From Mikrocytos mackini (lineage: Eukaryota; Endomyxa; Ascetosporea; Mikrocytida; Mikrocytiidae): DNA of 31,922 nucleotides. The stretch spans positions 1 through 31,922 of the forward strand of contig JASNJN010000152.1 of NCBI GenBank assembly GCA_030180075.1. The letters run 5' to 3'. A model generated the notes under the pieces. That model did no database searches, was not told where the DNA came from, and saw only the letters and a list, made by a program, of their open reading frames with translations. Shown in pieces: positions 9,783 through 19,720 of the stretch. The first letter of the stretch is position 1. Each line of letters opens with the position of its first letter. A program made the translations under genes and the position numbers.

Positions 9783-10985
9783 TCAGTACATAAGTTTGCC
9801 AACTTCAGATATTTGTTTAAAAAATTCCTCTAACGACATTTCTATTTCTTTTAAAACATAAATTCCTTTTGCATTCAAAAGCTTGTTCATCAACAACTTA
9901 TAACTTAACCTAACTTGTTCCATTAATCTATCAAATTCTTTTTCTTTGCCTTTGTATTTTTCTTTATTAAACATTATCTTTAATCTTTCGTCATTCAACA
10001 CTTCTGAAATTTTTATTTCTGTCGCGTCTTTATTTAATATTGCAAGCAAAATCGGTACACTGGTAAGTATCCAAACGTACCTGGCATCATCAGTTGTACT
10101 AAGAGTGTAATATTTTCCTTTTAACCTATCAATTGTTTTTACAAATTCATTGTTCGTTAATACAAACACAAACTGCAGCATAACATCCACGAATTTAGTC
10201 AGTAGTTTGTACTCTGTGAAATTTACAGTGTTGTTATAGTTATTAAAGTTGTACACCAAATCGTTTTTTTCCTTGCTTGTTCTTTCAAGAACATTCTCGT
10301 GCATTTTCATAAAAGTTAAAATAGGAGTCAAAACAAACTGTTTTAAAGCCAGAAGTTCGATGTTTATTTGTTCAATAGACCAAAACTGAATGGCATCACT
10401 TCGAAAGTATTCATTGGATAAATTGAATCCCTTTGCTAATAGTATTAGTTGTCTAATTCTTATAAATCCGTATACAACGTCTCCGTATAAAGGCGCGGAT
10501 TTCTTTAAACCGGAAATGAAGTCATTTGTAGCTTTGTTGAACATAAACAATTGCCTTCTTAATGTAACTGCTTTAGTACAAATGAAGAGAGAGTCATTGC
10601 AAATGTGTTGTTGTTCTTGTTCTGTGAAAGCTTCTTTGTTGATGTATAGCTGTACAGTGTGAAGCTCTGTAGATGTACATTTGCTTGAAACCCATTTTAG
10701 TTGGATTGTAACCACACCGTTCTCATAAGTGAAAAGTTGGGATTTCTCGGATTGTGACCCAGATAAGTGTTGGGAAGAAGAGGTATGTGAAGAAATAGTT
10801 GTGGTAGAAACCGAAGATTGGGAGGAAGAGGTTTTGGATTCGTTGGTGCCCTTGATAAGAAAGTAAAGAGAAATTGAAATCCAAACGAGAAATATAATAC
10901 AATATAGGATTATTGCGGTTGTGTTAAACTTTGAATGCTTTTTCTTCTTTATCCTTTTCGTGTATTTTGTTGTAGATCCCCGCAT
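9783..10985 (-). CDS. Single-pass membrane protein of unknown function with Ser/Thr-rich stalk
   Basis: 400 residues. The N terminus is short and strongly basic (KRIKKKKHSK, residues 10-19). One membrane segment follows at about 22-45 (AIILYCIIFLVWISISLYFL), then a Ser/Thr-rich linker at about 48-82 and a 315-residue C-terminal domain with many predicted helices. The positive-inside rule suggests a type II protein with the large domain outside the cytosol. Four Cys lie between residues 100 and 140 (KCTSTEL, HICND, FICTKA), consistent with a disulfide-stabilised exposed domain. I recognise no family. The gene is tail-to-tail with the ATPase-nuclease gene, with 120 bp between the stops. A surface or spore-wall-like protein is a guess only. 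Confidence 0.75.
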   Translation of the reverse strand: MRGSTTKYTKRIKKKKHSKFNTTAIILYCIIFLVWISISLYFLIKGTNESKTSSSQSSVSTTTISSHTSSSQHLSGSQSEKSQLFTYENGVVTIQLKWVSSKCTSTELHTVQLYINKEAFTEQEQQHICNDSLFICTKAVTLRRQLFMFNKATNDFISGLKKSAPLYGDVVYGFIRIRQLILLAKGFNLSNEYFRSDAIQFWSIEQINIELLALKQFVLTPILTFMKMHENVLERTSKEKNDLVYNFNNYNNTVNFTEYKLLTKFVDVMLQFVFVLTNNEFVKTIDRLKGKYYTLSTTDDARYVWILTSVPILLAILNKDATEIKISEVLNDERLKIMFNKEKYKGKEKEFDRLMEQVRLSYKLLMNKLLNAKGIYVLKEIEMSLEEFFKQISEVGKLMY

Positions 10986-11333
10986 CGTCCTCTAAGTTGC
11001 TCGTTTTAGTTTTTGGCGATTTCAAAAACAAATCCTTAAACTTAGATGACTGGTAAAGGATGTTGTGTAAAACTATTCCCCAGCTAAAACAACGTATAAT
11101 TCAACCATGATTAATTATCTAGATCTTTATGTTGTTTCTTCGTATCACATTTTACAAATTCTCTTTTTGATCCTAAATTCAACACAGCCTACACCATCTT
11201 TTACTTTTATTTTAAACACATATTAAACAATGTTATATTAACATACCCACTACTCTTTTAACCATCCAAATACTTTCACTTTAATTTATATCTTTATATT
11301 TTTATACGCGTCTATTAAATTAAAGATCTGTAT
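10986..11333. other. Intergenic spacer
   Basis: This AT-rich spacer separates two genes on the minus strand. It holds the promoter of the membrane-protein gene and the 3' end of the VPS9 gene. No further gene or repeat is visible. Confidence 0.4.
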
Positions 11334-13199
11334 TTATTTACACTGTTCTTCTTCATACTCATTTATCCATACTGTAGCCGCGTGTGTCATACTCACACAC
11401 ACGCCCATTTCACCGCTTCTAGTTTTCTTCTCTGCGACTTTTTCCAAATACCAAAACACTTCGCTAATATTATTCACGTTTGTATAAACCAATACAAAAA
11501 CTATGTAAGGAAATATTGAGTCAGCGCTTAATCCTTCGTCCTTTCCGTACACTTCTCCTTTTAACACTTCGCATATCAGACGCACAGTGTTAACTAGGTG
11601 GTATGTTATGTCAGTAGGAGCGCTTGTTCTGCAAGCTGTTTCAATTTCTTTCATAACTTCTTTAAATATTTGTAAGTACTCTTGAATAGTAAATTTATCC
11701 TTTTTAATTCCAATAACATCAAATTCACCCTTTTCAAGCTTTGTGCTAATTAAACCTTGTTTTCTTTTAAACCTTCCTATACTGTTTGCATCACCAAGTT
11801 CAATACTAGTGCCTGTGTTATCATTGTACACTTTAACAATGTCACTCTTTAACCTTGAAAAGTAAAAGCGTTCTACACCCAGTTGTAATATACTAAAATA
11901 CGTTTGTATGTCTTTATTTTCGTGGAATTGTTCATCTTCAGGAAACACTATATCTAAACTATACTCTGTTTTTAATATTCTTAGCGTTTCATTGATTAAT
12001 TTATTGTAAAAGTCTGTTGTTGTATTTTTACTATTTAATAAATTAACGATGTTCTTTTTACAAAGGGAAATCCAACGGTCCACAAAAAGCCCTTCTCTAT
12101 ATCTCTTGTCCTTTAAAAACAAATCAAGCCTATCGTATAAAACATCGTTGTAAGGGAAGTATGTAATGCCGTCTATTACAATGTGGTTTTTATTAGCCAT
12201 TGCAGAAAGTGGGTTCAGTGCAGCTGTGGGAAGACAAGCTAAAGAAGAGTCTTCTAAAATGTTTTCCAAAAGCTTTTTGCGTTCAATTGGGTCGAGTTTT
12301 TTGTTGTGGTCCTTTGCCTTGTCGTACATTATGTAAAGGGAGTCAACAACGAGTTGTAAAGAGTTTATGTTGTCCTCAAGTAACTTTATATCTTCGTCAA
12401 TTTTAATTGAGTTCGCTTTTAAAAGAATAGCTTCTTCTTCCTTTGAAATGGATTGAATTGAACTATTCTTTTTGTTAGACTTTTTTATGGAGTTTAAATG
12501 AGTTAAATTTGTAATGTTTACTTTGGGTCTGTTTTTATGTTTAGAATGAGAAATAGATAATTCAGAAAGTAAAGGGTCGTCTTCATTATTACTGAAATCG
12601 AATGTTTTATTTTTATCTTTAAAACTTACATTCGTACTGTTTGTATTTTGTGTAGGTTGGTTTACAGAAGAGGGGCTATCAGGTGTTGTTGTAATGTCTT
12701 CTTCTTGCTTTTTTAAATTTGCGTTATCTTTTGTGCCTGTGTTGTTAGATTTAGATGAAATTGAAGAGTCCCCTGATTGTACATCTGTGTCTGTGTGGAC
12801 GCTTTCAGATTGCGAGAAATCGGAATTTGAAGTCTCAGAATCGCTGCTTTCGGTTTCTTTGTTGCTTTTGAGAAAACTTTTGATTTTGGACTTAACGGAT
12901 GCAAAACGACTGGGTTTAGTTGTGGTTTTAGCTATGTAAGCCCCTAGAAGCTCGCTCTTCTGATTGAATAACTCGTGGTATTTCTCGTGACTTTCAATTT
13001 TGTACTGAAGATACAGAGCGTAGTTTTTGTAGTAATTGAGCGCTGCTGAGTGGACCTCAGGAAGATTCCATTCGCGCCATTTGTGTAGGTCGCGTTGCAT
13101 GTGGGAGCTTAGTGTCTTGTATTCTACACGAAGATTAAGCAGAATGTTGTGGTGGAACTCTGCAGTTCGCTTGAAGTCATCGTGAATGATGTCGATCAT
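11334..13199 (-). CDS. VPS9-domain protein (putative Rab5-family exchange factor)
   Basis: 621 residues. VPS9 domains catalyse GDP/GTP exchange on Rab5-type GTPases in endosomal traffic. The C-terminal 66 residues show the domain's signature: GLSADSIFPYIVFVLVYTN (from 556, conserved Asp560 followed by Pro), then SGEMG (595-599) and the Ala-rich closing helix THAATVWINEY. Upstream helices (about 470-555, including HLVNTVRLICEVL) fit the rest of the domain. The usual GE-x-GYY-x-T motif has lost its tyrosines (GEMGVCVS), so a residue important for exchange in Rabex-5-type proteins is replaced. Residues 1-105 are helical; 106-250 are Ser/Asn/Thr-rich and probably disordered; 255-315 form another helical stretch. 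No A20 zinc finger, ubiquitin-binding CUE domain or other partner domain is seen. The assignment rests on pattern recognition, not alignment. Confidence 0.65.
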   Translation of the reverse strand: MIDIIHDDFKRTAEFHHNILLNLRVEYKTLSSHMQRDLHKWREWNLPEVHSAALNYYKNYALYLQYKIESHEKYHELFNQKSELLGAYIAKTTTKPSRFASVKSKIKSFLKSNKETESSDSETSNSDFSQSESVHTDTDVQSGDSSISSKSNNTGTKDNANLKKQEEDITTTPDSPSSVNQPTQNTNSTNVSFKDKNKTFDFSNNEDDPLLSELSISHSKHKNRPKVNITNLTHLNSIKKSNKKNSSIQSISKEEEAILLKANSIKIDEDIKLLEDNINSLQLVVDSLYIMYDKAKDHNKKLDPIERKKLLENILEDSSLACLPTAALNPLSAMANKNHIVIDGITYFPYNDVLYDRLDLFLKDKRYREGLFVDRWISLCKKNIVNLLNSKNTTTDFYNKLINETLRILKTEYSLDIVFPEDEQFHENKDIQTYFSILQLGVERFYFSRLKSDIVKVYNDNTGTSIELGDANSIGRFKRKQGLISTKLEKGEFDVIGIKKDKFTIQEYLQIFKEVMKEIETACRTSAPTDITYHLVNTVRLICEVLKGEVYGKDEGLSADSIFPYIVFVLVYTNVNNISEVFWYLEKVAEKKTRSGEMGVCVSMTHAATVWINEYEEEQCK

Positions 13200-13557
13200 A
13201 AAAAGTTAATTTTTTAAAAGAAACATTTTGCACAGGAGGTGTCATAACCAGTGTTGGATTTGTAATATATATTATGATTACACAGTAATTTAATTGTAAA
13301 TAAAATTACATAATAATATTACATTAGATTTATTATTTTTTTGTAATCAAATAATAAACTTGCGATAAAAATATTATTACTAAGTAATTAAATAATAATA
13401 AACCATGAACTATTTTAATATTTTAAATAACAGAGTTGCATTATATATTTTGTTTATATATTATTGGGGGAAAGTATAGATAAAATATTATTTGGTATCT
13501 GAATCAAGTCAAATGTTATAAATAATTCATTAATTTTTATATTTCTTCTATATATCG
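13200..13557. other. Spacer holding the left end of hAT-1
   Basis: The first 40 bases are the promoter side of the VPS9 gene. CAGTGTTGGATTTGTAATA starts at 13249 and is preceded by GTCATAAC (13241-13248), which fits the GTYWWRAC target pattern of the other hAT-type insertions here. Repeated TTACA/TGTAA words follow, as in hAT subterminal regions. Confidence 0.45.
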
Positions 13558-15525
13558 CTACTTATTTATTTTTTCATATTCGTTTAACATTAGTCTTTTT
13601 TTAATAGTTGATACACATATTCTATTTCTCCGCCAATTACTATAAGTCTTTGCATTTGAAAAACATCTCTCAACATTTCCATTTGAAATGTTTATGGCAG
13701 AATAATATAAATAATCTTCGTAAAATTCTTTGTATTTACCCCTGTATAACTTCCACCATTGCTCAGAATCCATGTATTTGCTTGATGCAAGATCTTCAAA
13801 GTAACTTCTAATAAAATTCTCCCTGTTAATTATTGGCCTTGTATTCATTTCAGGAAACCTAAGAGATTTGCTAAAAGGGTCATTCATATTTGCCATTTGA
13901 TTATTAACATGTTCTTCTTTGCTGTCCTCTCTCATGTTCTTTATGATTATGATATTTTCATATTTCGCATGATAATGATTTATCATTCTCTGTTTACTTG
14001 CCAGGTCAACATTATTGTAACAGAAAGGCGAAAGTCCATAAATACGAGAACCCTCATTTTCCATCACTTTCCAATAGTATTCAAATCGTTTTGCCAATGA
14101 TAAATGTAGGCATGTAGCAAAACTTTTTATTTGATCTGTATATAAATCACATTCTTCTGTTTTCTTCAACTTGTATATAAATCCCTGAAGTAAAATGGTA
14201 AATTCTCCAATGTAAACATTCTTTGTAGCTTCTAAAAACTTTACAAGGTCCTTTGAGTCTTTCAATATCTTGATTACTTGTTCAATTTCGGTTTTTGTTT
14301 GTTCCCCAATCAACTCTTTGATGTCAATATGATTTTCAATTTGAAATGCTCGATTAATTTCATTGTACTTTAATATAAACCTATTTAGTAATAGATAAAC
14401 CGAATGCCACCGTGTTACTGTAGGAAGTGGTAAAATTAGGTTGTATTTCTTAAAAGTTGTACTTCTTAGGATCGGAATAACTTTTAAAATCCTATCGATG
14501 TGGTTTTATAGTCCAGGAGTCTGTTTAAAACTGTCTTTAAGGGCTAGTTCTATTAGATGAATTGAACATCCCAAGGAGTATATATCTTTGTTATCGCCTA
14601 TAAGATTAAAGCTACTTGACACGGGCTCTAATATTTCTGAGATGATGTTCTGTATTGTCAAGTTATGTGCCATGATATGTTGAAACTTCATCATGGCCCG
14701 ACAATTATCAGTACAAAAGGAAACTATTGTGTCCTTATTTATGCCGTAAGATGTTATTAAACGTTGCATGTATGCTAATAAAGTATTTGCTCTTTGATCG
14801 GGGATTAATTCGAAGTCAAGTATGATATTTGCCTTTGCAAATAAAACAGACGTCATTGTAATAGTTGTGAGGACATTACTTTCATTACCTTTTGCCCAGA
14901 CGTCTAAATTAAAAGAAACGTTATTCGACATACCTATCAATTTGCGTATTTGCTGAGTATAGAAATCGTGTTTGTGGTTAATCATCTTCATCACTTGTGT
15001 CTTACTAGGTATCTTTCCTGTTGACGGCGCTATACTAGCTATAAAATCTTTAAACGCCGCCTGGTTTATTATATTGATTGGATATGTAGATTGTGAGAAT
15101 AGATTAAGTAAGGAAGATTTGATTGAAGAATAGCCAGGCATTTTGTACTCCGATATAATGTTCCTAATATCTGTGTCAATCTCTAAGTGTCCCTCGTTGT
15201 TTTGTATATGTCGCAGAAGGCTTGTATGGATTCGTTTAATATGTTTTATTAAATTTGAACTTGCACAATTATAAGTTTTCTTCTCTTGATTGCATATTAG
15301 GCAACTATATACACCGTTGGTTTTATTAAAGAACGCTTCAACGAGGAATGCGGTAGTTGGGTCCGGTATTCTTCCCATATGATAATAGAGAAACTATGAA
15401 ATAACTAAAGAAGAATTAGTTACTATCAGTGATGTTTCATTGTTGATTTTTTAATTAACAAAAGGATAAACATGATACTCCCTTTACAATTAGTTTGTTT
15501 AATTAATTGTTATTACAGGACGCAC
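13249..15525 (-). mobile_element. hAT-1 transposon, right end missing
   Basis: The left end is proposed at 13249 (CAGTGTTGG...). The transposase frame follows on the minus strand. At the other side, a TTACA-rich subterminal region (15500-15517) stops directly at the MULE boundary (15526). The expected CCAACACTG and second target copy are found on neither side of the MULE, so the right end appears lost. Confidence 0.45.
13558..15378 (-). pseudogene. hAT-1 transposase with one in-frame TAA
   Basis: One frame of 607 codons, broken only by the TAA at 14506-14508. In order it holds a BED zinc finger (Cys26, Cys29, His46, His51), the first catalytic Asp in SFNLDVWAKG, the second in SFCTDNCRAMM, the Cys-x2-His of LGCSIHLIELALKD, TRWHS, and the C-terminal dimerisation region NVERCFSNAKTYSNWRRNRI with the catalytic Glu. 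All parts of a hAT transposase are present, and the family is usually 600-700 residues. The stop lies between the C-x2-H motif and TRWHS. The sequence on both sides reads as normal transposase, so a nonsense mutation is simplest. A GT...AG pair 51 nt apart could remove the stop but would also remove conserved-looking residues. Confidence 0.8.
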
Positions 15526-15699
15526 GAAAGTGCGACTTTTTACTCTTTCAAATTGACTTAATTTTATATATTAACCAATAAGGGGTTGTTTACTAATATT
15601 TAACAAGGATGGTTTGTTTGAGGAAAGTAACTAATAGTTCATGTGTTATTTGGGTATTGGGAATATTTATTTTTGGAAAGTTAAAATTTTTTTAATGGT

Positions 15700-16122
15700 A
15701 TGTCAGAAGTTTTACCACAAGGACAACTAAATACTTTTATTCGGCCAAATGTTATCTGGCAGAGACATAACAAATTTCACATATTTGGGTGAAACGAAAC
15801 TATAACGGGGTCGTTCTATAGTATACAAGAGCGATTACAGGAAATTTGGCCAGGGGAAATCAACTACACTTCCCAAATCCCATTTTATATGACCCTGGAA
15901 CTTATCACACTTACTGAACAACCAAAAGTATACCCGTATGAAGGCCATACCCAAATGTATCTGCGAACCGTTAACTTTCCTATTCAAACTCTTCATCATA
16001 TTTATTCTTTTCGCTTAATTCTTCTCTTACTTCAAACATGGGTTATCCTCAAATACTTAACACACGTGCTAACGAAAATAGTATTATTCTTTTCCGTCGT
16101 AAACGGACTAAAAGGCGATTAA
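15700..16122 (+). pseudogene. Second MULE-encoded frame, unrecognised, with one in-frame TGA
   Basis: This frame begins with ATG 11 bases inside the left terminal repeat and runs 141 codons to TAA at 16120, broken once by TGA at 15790-15792. The sequence looks like real protein (SFYSIQERLQEIWPGEINY, PKVYPYEGHTQMYLRTVNFP) rather than chance, and the C-terminal part contains a hydrophobic stretch (RLILLLLQTWVIL). The TGA falls in FG*NETITG. I do not recognise the family. It is convergent with the transposase and shares the repeat-borne promoter region, so it may be an accessory transposition protein or a captured host gene. Confidence 0.45.
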
Positions 16123-16452
16123 GGAACAGATAAAATACAAACACTCACAAAGAACGCAATGATTTTAAGAAAAGGCTCTTAAAGCGGTGGTTGCTTTATG
16201 CGGAGAAGGTATTAGTTATTATCCATGAGGTGTGAGTTTTAGGTGAAATTTACTACGGAAAACTTAAACGGTGTAAAAAATGTTATAAACAAATTTAAAA
16301 CTGAAATACTGTTGTAAATCGAACACCATTTAAATGAATTGTAATATTATTATAAAATGCTAAATTATATAATTTTATTAAGTAACATCAAATAAAATAA
16401 GAATTTTTAATAATAAATAGCCTATAAATAAGAGTCTATATAATTATCGGTT
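16123..16452. other. AT-rich spacer between the two convergent MULE genes
   Basis: 330 bp without an open frame. It presumably holds both 3' ends; AATAAA/AATAAT words occur between 16390 and 16420. Nothing else is visible. Confidence 0.4.
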
Positions 16453-19101
16453 TTAGCAGCATGAATATCGCCTGTTCTTCCCATCGGCATACTCATTAAA
16501 GATCTCTTTTGACATTTTGACACATTCCCTATGATACCAAGCAGCACACTTTTGACAATAAATCCAATCTTGAGAAGAGTCAGTTTGGGTTTCTGTTTTC
16601 TTGCATTTTAGACAAATTGTTTCTGTTTTCTTTGTCTTCTTCTTTGCTCCTGGTAAATTCATTTTAAACAACTGACGCTGAGTTCCTATTCTTATTGTGT
16701 CGGGATTCCTGTTTAAAATATGTGGATTAAAATCAACGCCCCGATCATCTTGTTTTCCAATCCTGATTAATGATGAAAGCCCAAAATATAAAGATTTCAT
16801 ATTTTCCGTAGATATCTTCTTTAAATCTATGGATCGATACGTCTCCAAGACATCCTGAATGGAAGTTTCCAATTTTAATCGTTCAGTTGAACATGTATAT
16901 GCCATCGGCGATCTGTTCGTTAAGCTCACTACATTTAACTTCCTATTGGGAATGATTTTTTTGATACCTGAATTTCTGTTACAAGAAACAATATTAAACT
17001 TTTTCAAGCAAAGTCCATGAATATGCTTGCAAAGTTGGTTCTTTTTTAGATAACACAAACATGTGCATGTCCAGATATGGAAACACAAATCACACTCGTG
17101 GCATAGAATCCTTGAACAAGAACATTTACCATCCGCCAATTGGGGAACCAAAATGTACTTGCGATATCTGTAGGTGCCATTTTCTAATTCTTCAAAATCG
17201 TCTTCTAATAAATCCACTCCCTTTTTATGATGTTTGATACTTTGTCGTTCCCTGTAGTTTTTGAAGATATAATTTCCCATTTGGTCACGTATTGACAGCT
17301 CTTTAAATTTCACTTTGTTGTATAATATTAGCTTATGTATTAAACTGTCAACTCTATTTCTTTTATTGTTTTTCAGAATCTTTCTTTTAAAATATCCGAA
17401 AAAACTTTCACATATCATATTAACATTTATGACCATGTTTAGCCTGTTACATAAACTCCAATACTCGCTTTTGTTACTGTAATATGAATTAAAATAACTT
17501 GCAAAATTCTCGCAGTTATTTTGTAAGAAATTAACAAACGACACCAACTTCTCTTGAAATATATCCTTATCGAGAATAGTGGTAAGTTATTTAATCCTTT
17601 CATTTATTACGTTCTTTGTATCAGCTGACTTGACAAAACGGATTATATTTTTCCCGATACTTTTAAGGAAGTGCCACTCACACCATCTCCATTTTATATT
17701 TGGAAAAGCATCTTTTGTAGCGTTGTAGAAGTTTTGTGCTAGATCTGTCATAATATAGTCTAACTTTAAATTTGTGTAGTTTTGAGCTAATTTCATAAAA
17801 CACATCTGTAATGTCTCTTCTTTCTCATCCGAGCTTATAATATAAAATAACGGCACACTTTCGGTCACATTATTGATGGTAAACCCCGTGATAAGTTTGT
17901 AATTATATTGATTAGTACCGAATGTACTATCAACCATAAGTGTGTCAACAACATTTTTCTTTAAAAATTGGTCTTGTTGTGTGGTCACTAGAAGAACAAC
18001 AAAGTAGGAAGACTCATGTTTGTCGTTAGTGTTGGGGTATTTTTCAAATGTAAATTCTATTTGTCCCGATTCTTTTAACAGTTGTATATTTTTCTTTATG
18101 CTAATTAGATCATTTGGGTCTAATTGATTGGACTTACAGTATTTGTATTTTAAAAGCCTAATGTAGTTTCTATTTAAACAATCCAATCTACTTTCAATCT
18201 CATCATTTTGTGTAATAAAATAAACGTATGTATCCTCAATTGAATTTTTTTGCCATAATTTCTGTAGTATTGTCTTCTTCTCGAGGTTAGTGAATTTTAG
18301 TCGCCAAATTATAGGTTTGTGATTGTGATAAAAACAAAATTGAACCACTATATAACCATTAATCTTTTTCTTCGCAGAAATAAACGACATACAAAGTATT
18401 TCTTCATCGAACTGGCAATTACAAACAAAATTTAGATAGGATTTGCTTTGTTTGTTCCTATTCCCTCTAAACTTACGAAAGAACATTTTCTCTTTTTCAT
18501 ATATGTTGTATTTCCAAGATTCAAAATCACTTAATCTTCTAAATGTGGTTTTTTTAAAAACCAATGCTATATTATGAATGGTCTTCATGTGCTGAATCAT
18601 TTTATTTCCTCTTGGTAATCTACATAAACATTTACAACAAGTCATTTGATTCTGGGCCGCCTTTGTTGTTTTGATTGTGCTCACCATCTCTACATATTTC
18701 TTTCTAAGTAGCAATGTGTGTTCAAAAGGATGTGGATTATAGTCTTCGTAATAAATATCTATTCCATTGATTTCTGACCTCATGTAGATAGAGCTATTCT
18801 CTTTTAAAACTCCGTTTTTAACTAATACAGAAATACATTTAGTTGGGCGCGCGATTGCCTGTAAGTATTGAGTTCCTTTATTGAACAATGTAGATGGTGT
18901 ATACCAACTCCTCTTTCTGTAGAATGTCGTGCTCATTTCATTTAATCTTAATCTATGGAACAAGTTGTTTCGGTTTTCGTTGCTCGAGTTAGAATTAGAA
19001 TATAAGGTAGAATATAAGTTACCCGATGTATAAGGACACTGGAAATCGGGGTCACAATCTATGCCGGGCGTTGTTGTGCTGTAAATATGGTGAACAAGCA
19101 T
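16453..19101 (-). pseudogene. MULE transposase with SWIM and C-terminal PHD-like zinc fingers, one in-frame TAA
   Basis: The frame is continuous apart from TAA at 17587-17589. Before the stop are a Cys2-type finger (MTCCKCLCRLPRGNKMIQH), the first catalytic Asp (TLMVDSTFGTN), the second (YIMTDLAQNF) and the CEWHFLK motif typical of MULE transposases. After it come the catalytic-Glu region (NVNMICESFFGYFKRK), a SWIM finger (TCTCLCYLKKNQLCKHIHG) and a PHD-like Cys/His cluster (ICLKCKK...WIYCQKCAAWYHREC). The ATG at 19101 sits exactly at the inner edge of the terminal repeat. The frame extends to another ATG at 19149 inside the repeat, but the same ATG in the left repeat would be out of frame with the left gene, so I prefer 19101. 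A 45-nt GT...AG stretch covering the TAA could be an in-frame intron, but the region reads as ordinary protein and a nonsense mutation is simpler. Confidence 0.8.
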
Positions 19102-19264
19102 AATTTTAACTTTCCAAAAATAAATATTCCCAATACCCAAATAACACATGAACTATTAGTTACTTTCCTCAAACAAACCATCCTTGTTAAATATTAGTAA
19201 ACAACCCCTTATTGGTTAATATATAAAATTAGATCAATTTGAAAGAGTAAAAAGTCGCACTTTC

Positions 19265-19481
19265 ATATAACTTATAAATAGAATATACTTGTTGTTTTAA
19301 AAAATAAAAACACAAATTACGATACTTTCGTGTTTTCCTAATTTTCTATTATTTAAATCATTTTTTATATAGTGGCGAAGAGGGACAGGGTACTCAACGA
19401 ACATGTTTATTTCTGCTAATTTTTCTTGCAGTAAGGAATGTTTTTAAAATTTGATGCATAACATTGTTTAATGCGGTGATT
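19265..19481. other. AT-rich DNA right of the MULE
   Basis: No gene is seen. TACTTTCGTG near 19324 resembles the outer end of the MULE repeat, but not enough to extend the element. Confidence 0.3.
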
Positions 19482-19720
19482 AATGATGCCAACTCCATTT
19501 TAATGCCCGGATATACCGTTTATATATAGTTGAAATGTTTTCAAAATAAATTTTATAAAATACAACCCTGTGGTTAAGGGGAAGAACTGGGATTAAAAGA
19601 CGATATTGAATACTTTTTAAGGTATGTAACGCTCGATAATGGTCGAATTGTAACTGTCTTAGCGGAGTTTATTCATAATCCTATTGAAAACTCAAGATAT
19701 TCACAAAAAGCATTCCAATG
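19482..19720 (+). pseudogene. Decayed gene of unknown family, copy A
   Basis: Frame fragments read NDANSILMPGYTVYI, FYKIQP and GEELGLKDDIEYFLRYVTLD...NGRIVTVLAEF. A diverged copy lies in opposite orientation at 20397-21099 (NDAHSYLMSGNAVYS, YKIQFCISGIELGSKGDTDYF). The match holds in DNA as well as in protein, including a shared TAG, so both descend from one sequence that was already broken or non-coding at that point. Downstream to about 20150 the DNA has only short fragments. Neither copy has a domain I can name. Confidence 0.4.

Larger units (their letters stand above)
15526..19264. mobile_element. Two-gene MULE transposon with 163-bp terminal inverted repeats
   Basis: The terminal repeats 15526-15688 and 19102-19264 are reverse complements without gaps; I count two differences (CT/TC near base 33). 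Each runs from GAAAGTGCGAC to GTTAAAATT. The transposase reads inward from the right end and a second frame reads inward from the left end, so the repeats probably carry both promoters. The 9-bp or so target duplication typical of MULEs is not seen: flanks are GGACGCAC and ATATAACT. The left flank CGCAC with the first bases of the repeat forms CGCAC-GAAA-GTGCG, a small hairpin. The high identity suggests recent activity. Confidence 0.85.

Noticed and set aside
12200-12939. Plus-strand frames of 68 and 81 codons
   Set aside because: They are antisense to the Ser-rich insert of the VPS9-domain gene; low complexity on one strand gives open frames on the other.
14313-17589. A reassigned stop codon (TAA read as sense)
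   Set aside because: The E2 and other host genes end in TAA at sensible places, and the stops in the transposons differ (TAA, TGA, TAG); mutation is simpler.
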